Assembly (NCBI RefSeq): GCF_016583565.1
Contig: NZ_NRRF01000006.1
Location: 62,001-126,000, forward strand
Source: Thiocystis violacea
GTDB lineage: Bacteria; Pseudomonadota; Gammaproteobacteria; Chromatiales; Chromatiaceae
Reading direction: 5' to 3'
DNA length: 64,000 bases
Below the pieces are notes generated by a model that searched no databases, was not told where the DNA came from, and was given only the letters and a program-made list of their open reading frames with translations. The position numbers were made by a program, and so were the translations under genes. The stretch's first letter is position 1. Every line of letters starts with the position of its first letter. Positions 9,743 through 18,456 of the stretch are shown in pieces.

Positions 9743-10285
9743 TCAAACACCCTCATGCGGGCGGAGGATGAGGGTATTGCCGCGCTGGATCATCTCCAGA
9801 TGTCTCAGATAGCTCATGCCGAGCAGCACATCGTCCCCTGGCATGTTGGGCAGCACGCTCGCCCGCACCTGCCGCGCGACCAGCCCGCCCAGCTCGACGC
9901 GGTCGAGCTGGGTGCTCCAGGTCCGCACGGTACCGTTGGCGGTGTTGGACATCCCGCCCGGACGCAACGGCAGCTCAAGTCGCCGGGCCAGCGGCAGCGG
10001 GAGCGCCACGTCGGTGGCACCGGTATCGACGAGGAAGCGCACCGGCACGCCATTGATCGAGCCGGTCGCCACGAAGTGGCCGGCCCGGTTGCGCTCCAGC
10101 ACGACCTGCGGCACCCCGTCGGCGCCCTGTGACAGCGCGGGAGTCGGATTGGGGTTCTCCTGACGCTCGAACAGCCGCTCGAAGAACATCGCCAGCAATG
10201 CCAAACCGACGATCCAGGCGCCGAAAAGCATCGCCCGACCGATCCGCGACGGGAGATCGTCCCGGCTGGGCGGGGATTCGGTCAT
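9743..10285 (-). CDS. Retropepsin-like aspartic protease, membrane anchored (copy 2)
   Basis: A 180-residue paralogue of the neighbouring protease. It has an N-terminal cytosolic tail, one transmembrane helix (about 18-36), the catalytic DTGATDVALP at about 87-96 and VLLGMSYLRHLE near the end. The two copies share the PNP linker, the VPQVVL/IPQVVL block, the flap region and the VLPNM motif, which indicates tandem duplication. The ATG at 10285 was chosen because earlier in-frame sequence looks non-conserved. The two copies are separated by about 190 bp, so each may have its own promoter. Confidence 0.88.
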   Translation of the reverse strand: MTESPPSRDDLPSRIGRAMLFGAWIVGLALLAMFFERLFERQENPNPTPALSQGADGVPQVVLERNRAGHFVATGSINGVPVRFLVDTGATDVALPLPLARRLELPLRPGGMSNTANGTVRTWSTQLDRVELGGLVARQVRASVLPNMPGDDVLLGMSYLRHLEMIQRGNTLILRPHEGV

Positions 10286-10360
10286 CTTGATGGAAACCGC
10301 AGGATCCCAGCGCACCAGAGCGCCCAGCGAGGGCGCTGGACGCTCATGAGCGGGACTGGA

Positions 10361-11119
10361 TCAACGCGGCACATAGCCCAGCTGCTGCCGGGCCGTGCGC
10401 TGGAACTCCTGGCGGTAGTAGGACGCGGCGCTCTGGCCGTTGGCCGCGACGTCATAGACCTTCCAACCGCTGCCGGAGTCGGACATGCGGAACTCCAGCC
10501 GAGTCGGATAGGTACCCGCCTGCATCACGACGACATTGATGTTGACCGCGCCGCGCGCCCCACGCCGCGGCGGCAGCATCTTGATCTGCTGGCCATCGTA
10601 GCCGGCAAGATTGCGCGCAAGCGTCTCGAGGAAATTCACCTCCAACTGCCCCGCGAGCGCCTTTTTCTCCTCCGGCCTCATGCCGGCATAGGCCGGTCCG
10701 GCGACCCACTGCGCCATATAGTCGAAGTCGAAGTAAGGGGCGATCTCGCGGTCCAGGAAGGCGGCGACCTGCAGGTTGTTGGGACGCTCGTCCTGCCCGA
10801 GGAACCCGAGCAGCTTATCCATTCCCGCCTTGAGCTGGGTACTGGCCTGGAGCGCCGGATTCATGGCCTGCGCGGACAGCCCCGCGGCGCCGGACTCAGC
10901 GGCTGGCGACACCGGCGCCGCGGACTCCGCCGATGGTGCTGGCCCGGAGGACGGTCCCCAAGACGGCATGCCGGGCGGCATCCGCTCCGCCCCCCAGGGC
11001 GCGCCCATCGGGCCGGAATACCCAGGCCCCGAGGGAGGACCAAAGCCATAGGGTTCAGCAGACAAGGGCGCCACCACGGCGGCGCACAGGATCAGAGACA
11101 GGGTCGCACGAGACTTCAT
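10361..11119 (-). CDS. MlaC/Ttg2D-like periplasmic phospholipid-binding protein
   Basis: A 252-residue secreted protein with a signal peptide (residues 1 to about 21), then an unusual Pro/Gly/Ser/Ala-rich stretch of about 70 residues. The MlaC domain starts around residue 90, with FFDFDYMAQWV-type, GPAYAGMRPEEKKAL, LARNLAGYDGQQI and WKVYDVAANGQS regions. MlaC proteins shuttle phospholipids across the periplasm for the Mla system. No mlaE, mlaF or mlaD genes are adjacent, so this is an orphan copy. The start ATG has GGAGG upstream. Confidence 0.82.
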   Translation of the reverse strand: MKSRATLSLILCAAVVAPLSAEPYGFGPPSGPGYSGPMGAPWGAERMPPGMPSWGPSSGPAPSAESAAPVSPAAESGAAGLSAQAMNPALQASTQLKAGMDKLLGFLGQDERPNNLQVAAFLDREIAPYFDFDYMAQWVAGPAYAGMRPEEKKALAGQLEVNFLETLARNLAGYDGQQIKMLPPRRGARGAVNINVVVMQAGTYPTRLEFRMSDSGSGWKVYDVAANGQSAASYYRQEFQRTARQQLGYVPR

Positions 11120-11360
11120 CGAATTCCTCCAAGCTTATTGGTATACCGAACGAACGGTGTCGCGAGGTTGCCAACCACCCAGGCGAAAAGCAAGCCGCAA
11201 GCGCGGGGCGTAACGCCCGCTCCGCGAACCCCTGCCTGCCCCATGCTCGAAGGTCCGCGCATGTCAGAGGCCAGGAATCGCCTGAACGCCGGATGATCGC
11301 TGACCACTATACTCATGACGACAGGCAGCGACGCTCATCCGGACGGAGGCAGCAAGACAG

Positions 11361-11702
11361 ATGTCACTCACACCCCTGCATTACCGCGTCGTCGGACAAG
11401 ACGACTACATGCTCGACATCAGCGTCGATTCGGCCGGGGCCTACCGAATCGACTGCGGCGACCATACGAGCCATACACCCCGCCAAGGCCAGCTGAACGA
11501 GGTGGCGTGCAGCAATCTACAGGCCCTCATCGACACCCTGGGCGCGCCACGCGAGCACCCCGCGCCCGAGGGGACGACGGGCTTCGTCGCCACGCTCAGC
11601 GTCGGCTCACCACCGGAGATTCGCCGCTATCGCATCTGGGAGGGCGCCTTGGAGCAAGAGCCGGACATCCTGGCGCTGGTGCGCGCCCTGGAGGTCATCT
11701 GA
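11361..11702 (+). CDS. Small conserved-looking hypothetical protein
   Basis: A 113-residue acidic protein without signal peptide or membrane segment. A strong GGAGG ribosome site lies about 14 bp upstream of the ATG, and its codon bias matches neighbouring genes. The pattern of short beta segments followed by PDILALVRALE resembles small inhibitor-like proteins such as emfourin, but that is only an impression. It converges on the CbbO-like gene with a 1-bp gap. Confidence 0.6.
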   Translation: MSLTPLHYRVVGQDDYMLDISVDSAGAYRIDCGDHTSHTPRQGQLNEVACSNLQALIDTLGAPREHPAPEGTTGFVATLSVGSPPEIRRYRIWEGALEQEPDILALVRALEVI

Positions 11703-11703
11703 A

Positions 11704-13596
11704 TCACGCGGTCAGGCGCCGATAGATGTCCGAGACCTTGAGCGGCAGACTGGCCACATCCGCAATCACCGTGTAATTGGCCGATCCGTAGAGATGAGGC
11801 AGGTAATCCGCGCCCTCCGCGTCGATGGTGATGCAGAAGGGGTGGATGCCGGCGAGACGCGCCTCGAAGAGTGCCTGGCGCGTATCCTCGATGCCATAGG
11901 CGCCGCGGTACTGGAGGTCATAGTCGTCCGGCTTGCCATCCGAGAGCGTGATCAGCAGGCGCGTGCGCGCCACTTGCTCCGCAAGCAATCGGGTCAGGTG
12001 ACGGATGGGCGCACCCATGCGCGTGTAGTCGCGCGGCGCGATCCCGCAGATCCGCGCCTTGGTGGCGTCGTCATAGGGCGCGTCGAAGCGCTTCACGGCA
12101 TAGACCTCGCAGCGCTTGCGCCCCCAGCCCGAGAAACCGTAGATGGCGAAGCGCTCGCCCAGGGTGTCGAGCGCCTCGGCGAGCAGGATCAGCGCCTCGC
12201 GCTCGGCGCAGTTGATCCAGCCCCTGGTCGAGCCGGACATGTCGACCATTAAGGCGACCGCGATGTCGCGCTCGTCCCTGTGCGAGCGGGTGAAGAGCCG
12301 ATCGCTCATCTCCAGCCCGGCACGCACGTCCGCGTAGGCATCGACCAGGGCGTCGATGTCGACGTCCTCGCCGTCCTGCTGGCGCTTCAGGCGCCGATCC
12401 TCGCCGCGCAGCACCTCGAAGGTGCGACGCACGGATTTGATCAGCCCGGCGTAGCGCCCGAGGGTCTGAGGGTAGAAGTCCGGATCATCCGGCTCGACCT
12501 CATGCTCGCGCAGCACACACCAACCCTTGCGATGATGCTGGCGACTGAAATCCCATTCGTCGTAGAGAAAGGCGCCATCTTCGCGGTCAGTCCCGGCCCG
12601 GACGGCGCGGGGGTCTCTTGCCGGCTCCGCCGGGCGCGGGCGATAGAGGCCCGGACCGGCCGCGATCAGATCATCCGGCGGGATCTCGCCCTGATCCTGG
12701 ATGATGCGCTCCATGATCGAAACCCGATCGGCCGGAGGCGCAATCGCACGACCGTCCAGCAGCAGGTCGTAGCCAACGCCATTCACCCCCGCGAGGTCCT
12801 CCTTGCGCCGCACGGCAAGCCGCTCGCGCCTCTCCTGGAGCGTCTCGGCGTCCCTCTCCCCGGCCGCGGGAGAACGCCCGTCCTGATCCTCGACCAGCCG
12901 AGCCAGGGCGACGCGGAAGTCGTCGCGCTCCTGCGCAACCCGCCGCCGCATGCGAGCGCCGACCGCTGCGGGCTGGAGGACACCGGCGTAGCAGCAGACA
13001 GGAGGCGCACCACGACAGACGTCGAGCAGGCGCAGGCTGTCGCGCACCGTGGCGGAGGGCTGTCGCAGCGCATCCGCGGGCGCGCACCAGAGGTCGGGCT
13101 GATCATCCAACTCGCCCCTGAGCCCCAGCATGTCGCGGTGCAGACCCGGGAAGTCCCGTTGAAGACAGGCATCCAGACGCCGCGTCTCGAGTGCGTGCAG
13201 ACGCGCCAGCTCGCCAGCCGCCAGCCGTCCCTGGTCGCTGGCCTCGATCAGCCAGCCGCCGCGCCAGGTTCCATACCAGCTCTGCGCCCAGAGGTGCACA
13301 GCCATGGCCTTGTAGAGACGGAAATTGGAGGCCCGATCCGCAAGCCGATCGATCACCGGCGGCAGGAACAGCGTCTCGGTGTCCGTATAGACCTGCTCGG
13401 CGACCGCGATCCTGAGGGGACGGCCGTTGAGACCGCAAAGGAAGCGCTCCAGGACGCCGACACAATCGTCCAGGACCACCCCTGTCAGTCGCTCCTGGCG
13501 ATGCACGGCACAGTCGGTGGCGTCCTGAAGCGCTGGCATCTGGCCCTGCTCGTCGTCGAGATCCATGGCGTCGGTGCGATTAGCCTTGCTTCGCAT
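11704..13596 (-). CDS. CbbO/NorD-like von Willebrand factor A protein
   Basis: About 630 residues with a C-terminal VWA domain. The MIDAS motif is complete: DMSGS at about residue 452, the Thr in TRMGAPIRH and the Asp in LSDGKPDD. This is the NorD/CbbO family that pairs with MoxR-class AAA+ ATPases (NorQ/CbbQ) to remodel nitric oxide reductase or RuBisCO. A matching CbbQ-type ATPase lies about 12 kb away on the same strand. The start is uncertain: a GTG at 13653, an ATG at 13596 (chosen) and an ATG at 13566 are all in frame. The gene follows the large composite signalling gene closely. Confidence 0.85.
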   Translation of the reverse strand: MRSKANRTDAMDLDDEQGQMPALQDATDCAVHRQERLTGVVLDDCVGVLERFLCGLNGRPLRIAVAEQVYTDTETLFLPPVIDRLADRASNFRLYKAMAVHLWAQSWYGTWRGGWLIEASDQGRLAAGELARLHALETRRLDACLQRDFPGLHRDMLGLRGELDDQPDLWCAPADALRQPSATVRDSLRLLDVCRGAPPVCCYAGVLQPAAVGARMRRRVAQERDDFRVALARLVEDQDGRSPAAGERDAETLQERRERLAVRRKEDLAGVNGVGYDLLLDGRAIAPPADRVSIMERIIQDQGEIPPDDLIAAGPGLYRPRPAEPARDPRAVRAGTDREDGAFLYDEWDFSRQHHRKGWCVLREHEVEPDDPDFYPQTLGRYAGLIKSVRRTFEVLRGEDRRLKRQQDGEDVDIDALVDAYADVRAGLEMSDRLFTRSHRDERDIAVALMVDMSGSTRGWINCAEREALILLAEALDTLGERFAIYGFSGWGRKRCEVYAVKRFDAPYDDATKARICGIAPRDYTRMGAPIRHLTRLLAEQVARTRLLITLSDGKPDDYDLQYRGAYGIEDTRQALFEARLAGIHPFCITIDAEGADYLPHLYGSANYTVIADVASLPLKVSDIYRRLTA

Positions 13597-13656
13597 GCGC
13601 CTGACTGCCGCACGCTGGGCGACGGCGCGACAGCGCCCCAGCGCTGCACACACGAC

Positions 13657-16600
13657 TCATCGCGCGGGCGTTTCCCGCCCGACGGGATCGGAACCGCCGG
13701 TCTGTTGTTCACCGGAAAGCATCTGAAGCCCCGCGGGGGCGACCGGCGACGCGAAGAAGTAGCCCTGGGCGGCCGGGCACCCCTCGCGCCGCAGAAAATC
13801 CAGCTGCTCCTGGGTCTCCACGCCCTCGGCGACGACCTGCAACCCGAGCCCATGCCCCAGTGCGATGATGGTGCTGACCAGCAGATCGCTCGCCGACTCC
13901 TGCCCGATCTCACGGATGAAGCTCTGATCGATCTTTAGGGTATCGATCGGCAGATGCTTGAGCAGCGAGAGCGACGAATAGCCAGTGCCAAAGTTGTTGA
14001 TCGCCACACTCACGCCGCGCTTTCTGAGGGTGGTCAAGGTGTCGATGAGACGTGGATCGCGGGCCAGCAGCAGGCTCTCCGTGATCTCCAGCTCGATCGT
14101 TCGCGGCGGCAGCTCGGCGGCGAGCGCGAGCAGCTGCTCGACCAGGCCCAGATCGCTGAACTGAACGTCCGAGAGGTTCAGCGAGACGGCGGGCGGCTCA
14201 CCCGCGGTGGACCAGGCCGCCACCTGACGCCCCAATTCATCGATCACCCAGGTTCCCAGGGGCAGAATCATCCCGGACTCCTCCGCCACGCGGATGAAGG
14301 CGGCCGGCTCGAGCAAGCCAAGCTCGGGGTGCTGCCAGCGCACCAGGGCCTCCAGCCTGAGGGTCTCGCCGGAGGCAAGGTCGATCACGGGCTGGTAGTG
14401 CAGCCGCAGCTCGCCGTGTTCGAGCGCGCGACGCAGGCCAGCCTCGATGTCCAGCCTGTGCGAGGCGATCTCGCCCATGGTGGCGGTGAAGAAGCGGAAG
14501 GTGTCCCGGCCCGCCAGTTTGGCGGCATAAAGCGCCGTATCCGCGTGCTTCAGGAGGGTCTCGGCGGATTCGCCATCCTGCGGGGTGAGCGCGATCCCGA
14601 TCGACACCGTGCAGACGATGATCCGCCCCTGGCAGTGGAAAGGCTCACGGAACCGCGCCAGGATATGCTCCGCAACGCGGCCCGCCGCGCGCTCCGCACC
14701 CTTCCCCTTGAGGATCACGGTCAGCTCGTCGCCACCCAGGCGGGCGACCGTGTTGGCGATCCCCGCGCCACGCACCCTGTCGCCCGCGGTGGCGTCGTCC
14801 ACCGCGACCTGCAGACGCCGCGCGGCCTCGCGCAGCAGCTCATCGCCAACCCCGTGACCGAGCGAATCGTTGATGCGTTTGAACTGGTCGAGGTCCAGAT
14901 AGAGGAGCGCGAGCCGGTCCTCGCGCCGCCGCGCGCGCGTGAGCGCCGCGGCCAGGTCTTGATTGAACTGCTGGCGGTTGGCGAGCCCGGTGAGGCTGTC
15001 CTGATAGGCCAGTTGATGGATCACGCGCTGACGGCGACGGCGCTCGGTCATGTCCCGCAGCAGCAGAATGACCTGGTTCTCGTCGATCGCGATGAGACGG
15101 GCATCGAAGAGGAGCGGTTCACCCTGGGCGTCCGCCAGCTCAAGCTCGAGCTCGCGCACCCCATGCTCGGCCAAGGTGCCCTCGAGCTCCTTGAGAATGA
15201 GCGCGCGGAGCGACTCCGGCAGCAGGTCGGAGAGATCCGCGACAGGCTCATCCTCACGCCCGGTGATCTGCCTGAGGAGATCCGCCGACTTCTGCTGGAG
15301 CACGCGCCCCCGCCGATCCAGCCGCATCAAGGCGTCCGGGATGGCGGCGATCAAGGCGCTGTTGCGCGCCTCGCTGCGATGCAGCGCGTCCAGGGTGGCA
15401 TGAGCGCGCAGCAGATAGCGGATGCGGTGCGTCAGCAGATGCCAGTTCACCGGCTTGGCATGGAAGTCCGTTGCGCCGGACTCGTAGGCGTGCTCGATGG
15501 CGGTCGTGTCCTCCTGACCCGTCATCACCAGGAGGGGAATCAGCTCCAGGCCAGGCAGGCGGCGCAAGCGTTTACAGATCTCATAGCCGTCCATGTCCGG
15601 CATCACGACGTCGAGCACGATCAGGTCCGGACGCTGGAACCGGACGGCTTCCAACGCCCCCTGACCATCACGGACCCCGGCGAAACGCAGGCCCGCACGC
15701 TCGAGCACCGCCTGCGCCACGGCGTGGATGCCGGGATCGGCATCGATCACCAGGATCAGCGGGCCGTCGCGCAACAGGGGCAGCTGCTCGGGGGCTTGGC
15801 CCAGGCCGGTTGCGCTCGGCTGCGCCGCCTCCAGGGGGCTGGACACCTGGCTGCCGGACGGCCCCCGCGCGTCGCCGAGACGCGCCTGGACGGCCGCGCT
15901 GGTCTCGCCGTGGATCCGCTCCAGCAAGGCCAGGAGATCATCGGGCGGAAAATAGGTGCAGCCAGCCGCGGAGAACTGCTCGAGACGGCCACAGAAGGTG
16001 CTCATGCGGGTCGCGCCCAGGATCCTGGCGGCCGAGCGCAGCGAATGCGCCGACTCGGCGATCTGCTGCGGCCGGCCGGCCGCGAGGCCCTCGCGCATCC
16101 TGGCCACCAGGCCGGGCGCCGAATCGAGAAAGCTGTGAAGCAACCGCGCGGTCAGCGCCCGTCCGGTCTCTGGGTTGATGGCCTCGACCTGCCCCAGGGG
16201 CTGCGGATCCAGGATCTGGAGCGCGTCGAGACCATCGAGCCTCAAGGCCTCGGTGGGAGGCTGCTTGCCGAGGCTGGAAAGCCGGTCCAGATCGGTTTCG
16301 TCGTCAGCCTCGGCCGCGCCGAGCGAGCCCAAGCCACGCTCACGCGCCCAGCGCATGAGGGTTGCGCGCAGCGCGTTGAGCGACAGGGGCTTGGTGAGAT
16401 AGTCGTCCATGCCAGCGGCCTCGCAGCGCTCCTGATCGCCTTCCATGGCGTGCGCCGTCAAGGCGATGATGGGCACCTGCCGCCCGGGCTCCGCGGACGT
16501 CTTCAGCCGGATGCGTCGGGTCGCCTCGTAGCCATCGACGGTGGGCATCTTGCAGTCCATGAGAACGAGGTCGAAGGGCTCGGCCAGGAAGGCGTCGATG

Positions 16601-18243
16601 GCCGCCTGACCGTCGAAGACGATCCGAGACGTGCAGCCCAACACCTCCAGCATGGCCCTGACCGTGTCTTGATTGGCCGCGTTGTCATCGGCCACCAGCA
16701 CCTTCAGCCCCAAGGCCAGGCGCCGCTCCACAGCTGGGGCAGCGGGCGCTTCCTCCCCTTCCCCTGGCGCGGGCGCGCGACCCGAGAGGCGCGCCAGGCA
16801 CTGGATCAAGAGGTCGCGGCGAACTGGCTTGGTGAGATAGTCCGCGGGGCGGATGCCGGCGATCCGCTCGGACTCCCACCCCGGACGCACGGGGATCAGG
16901 AGCACCGGGCGAACCTCTCCTAACGCCGGATCGCCCCGCCCTCGCGAGCGCGCGATCAGGCGCTCGACGCCCGGCAGCTCCGGATCCAGCACCAGGAGGT
17001 CAAAGGCCGCGCCAAGCGAGCGGGCCTCCCGCAAGGCGATCTCGAGCGCGTCCATGCTGGCACAGGCGACCACCTGCGCGCCCGCCCCGCCCAGGTAGCC
17101 GGCAAGCACCCCGCGGCAATGCTCACGCGGGACGGCAAGCAGCACCCGCAGGCCAGCCAGCTGAGCCGCGCGCGCCGGCGCTGGCGCATCCCATCGGGTG
17201 ACGGCGAGCGGCAGCGAGAGCCACAGGCACATCCCGTGCTCGCCGTCCATCTCGATCCCTGTCGAGCCGCCCATGAGCCCGACCAGCGCCTTGGCCAACC
17301 CCAGCCCCCGCGCGTCGGTCTCGGCACCCGATGCCCCCTGTTCGCCGGTCCGTGCGAAGGCTTCCAGATCCTGGTCGTAGATCACGGAGACCCTGTCGAC
17401 CCGAGACGCCACGACCTCGAGCCGGATCTCTGCCCGGTCGATCTCACGCGCGCGCAGACGACCGCGGACGATCAACTCGCCACCGTCCGCGCGCTTGAGC
17501 AGGTTCGCCAGCAAAACGCCGAGCGCCTGGCCGATCCGGGCGCGATCCCCGCGCACGCGATCGGGCAGGTCGAGGGCGAGATCGCCCGTCAGTTCCAGCC
17601 CCTTGGCTTGGGCGCGCTCGGCGTAGAGGTCCAGCACCTCTTCCACCCGTTCGACCAGATCGAGCTCGGTCTCCTCAAGGCGCATCCGGCCAGATTCGAT
17701 CTGGGAGATGTCGAGGATATCCTCGAGTGCGCCCTGAAGCAGACGGCTCGAACGCATCAAGACCGCGGTGAAACGCCTCTGCTCCGGCGTGAGATCCGTG
17801 CCCAGCAGCATCTCGCTCATCCCCAGGACACCGTTGAGCTGGGTGTGCACCTCGTGACTGATGTCGGCGAGGAGCTGACTCCCGCCGAAACCGGCCTGGA
17901 CGGCCCCCTGGGGCGGACCAGCCACTGGCGCCTGCGCGCGCGCCTCGCCAGCCAGACGCTCAGCGCCGTCGGCACCGTCCAGCGGCGGCCGGGACAGGTC
18001 CTCGGCAGGCGCCCTGGGCAAGCCCGCAAGCAGGCCGCCCGAGCGCCGAGCCACGAGCCACCCAGCCAACGCCGGCACCACCACCAGCACGCCCGCCAGA
18101 AGCAGGGCACTGAGGAGCGGGTCAGCGACCATGGACCAGACGGCGAGTGCGCTCGGAACGGCCAGCAGCAGGGAGATCAGGCTGGTCAGCAGACTGATGC
18201 GCCCCAGTGTGGCGGCGACCGACGGAGAGGAGGAGGTATGCAT
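13657..18243 (-). CDS. Composite signalling protein: HK-like, REC, HPt, REC, PAS, GGDEF, EAL
   Basis: 1528 residues. Order: two membrane helices (about 15-65); HisKA with phospho-acceptor His130 (DISHEVHTQLNG); a degenerate HATPase region lacking a recognisable N-box and DxGxG but keeping GLGLAKALVGLMGG. Then come a degenerate REC, a complete REC (VADDNAANQ, LMDCKMP, YLTKP), an HPt (AHSLRSAARILGA) and another complete REC (LDVVMPDMDG). A PAS-like region, GGDEF and EAL domains end the protein. GGDEF reads GGDEL and the RxxD inhibitory site is lost. In EAL, DDFGTG is NNFGTG. It probably receives phosphate through REC/HPt rather than autophosphorylating. It follows the CHASE8 kinase gene by 213 bp on the same strand. 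Confidence 0.92.
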   Translation of the reverse strand: MHTSSSPSVAATLGRISLLTSLISLLLAVPSALAVWSMVADPLLSALLLAGVLVVVPALAGWLVARRSGGLLAGLPRAPAEDLSRPPLDGADGAERLAGEARAQAPVAGPPQGAVQAGFGGSQLLADISHEVHTQLNGVLGMSEMLLGTDLTPEQRRFTAVLMRSSRLLQGALEDILDISQIESGRMRLEETELDLVERVEEVLDLYAERAQAKGLELTGDLALDLPDRVRGDRARIGQALGVLLANLLKRADGGELIVRGRLRAREIDRAEIRLEVVASRVDRVSVIYDQDLEAFARTGEQGASGAETDARGLGLAKALVGLMGGSTGIEMDGEHGMCLWLSLPLAVTRWDAPAPARAAQLAGLRVLLAVPREHCRGVLAGYLGGAGAQVVACASMDALEIALREARSLGAAFDLLVLDPELPGVERLIARSRGRGDPALGEVRPVLLIPVRPGWESERIAGIRPADYLTKPVRRDLLIQCLARLSGRAPAPGEGEEAPAAPAVERRLALGLKVLVADDNAANQDTVRAMLEVLGCTSRIVFDGQAAIDAFLAEPFDLVLMDCKMPTVDGYEATRRIRLKTSAEPGRQVPIIALTAHAMEGDQERCEAAGMDDYLTKPLSLNALRATLMRWARERGLGSLGAAEADDETDLDRLSSLGKQPPTEALRLDGLDALQILDPQPLGQVEAINPETGRALTARLLHSFLDSAPGLVARMREGLAAGRPQQIAESAHSLRSAARILGATRMSTFCGRLEQFSAAGCTYFPPDDLLALLERIHGETSAAVQARLGDARGPSGSQVSSPLEAAQPSATGLGQAPEQLPLLRDGPLILVIDADPGIHAVAQAVLERAGLRFAGVRDGQGALEAVRFQRPDLIVLDVVMPDMDGYEICKRLRRLPGLELIPLLVMTGQEDTTAIEHAYESGATDFHAKPVNWHLLTHRIRYLLRAHATLDALHRSEARNSALIAAIPDALMRLDRRGRVLQQKSADLLRQITGREDEPVADLSDLLPESLRALILKELEGTLAEHGVRELELELADAQGEPLLFDARLIAIDENQVILLLRDMTERRRRQRVIHQLAYQDSLTGLANRQQFNQDLAAALTRARRREDRLALLYLDLDQFKRINDSLGHGVGDELLREAARRLQVAVDDATAGDRVRGAGIANTVARLGGDELTVILKGKGAERAAGRVAEHILARFREPFHCQGRIIVCTVSIGIALTPQDGESAETLLKHADTALYAAKLAGRDTFRFFTATMGEIASHRLDIEAGLRRALEHGELRLHYQPVIDLASGETLRLEALVRWQHPELGLLEPAAFIRVAEESGMILPLGTWVIDELGRQVAAWSTAGEPPAVSLNLSDVQFSDLGLVEQLLALAAELPPRTIELEITESLLLARDPRLIDTLTTLRKRGVSVAINNFGTGYSSLSLLKHLPIDTLKIDQSFIREIGQESASDLLVSTIIALGHGLGLQVVAEGVETQEQLDFLRREGCPAAQGYFFASPVAPAGLQMLSGEQQTGGSDPVGRETPAR

Positions 18244-18456
18244 GTTGGTGAGTCCCGTGGAATGTCCCTATCGAGGCGCCGATCGCCTGCCCGCGTGGCA
18301 GTCGACCCGCTCACAACCGGAAAACGCGTTTTCCGGGTCCTTCATTCTCAAGCGCCCGCTCGCCCGAGCAGGGGGGGAAGGCCCCGCCCAAGCAGGGGAG
18401 GCGGGCGATCGACAGCGCGTCTCCCGCTCGTCATCCGGCCAGCTTGCGAACACGTC

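Noticed and set aside
11116-11316. 66-codon minus-strand frame overlapping the mlaC-like start
   Set aside because: It covers the ribosome site of the MlaC gene and shows no family resemblance or ribosome site of its own.
13954-16923. Open frame of 989 codons on the plus strand
   Set aside because: It lies wholly antisense to the well-supported composite signalling gene; high GC creates long shadow frames. No ribosome site or domain.
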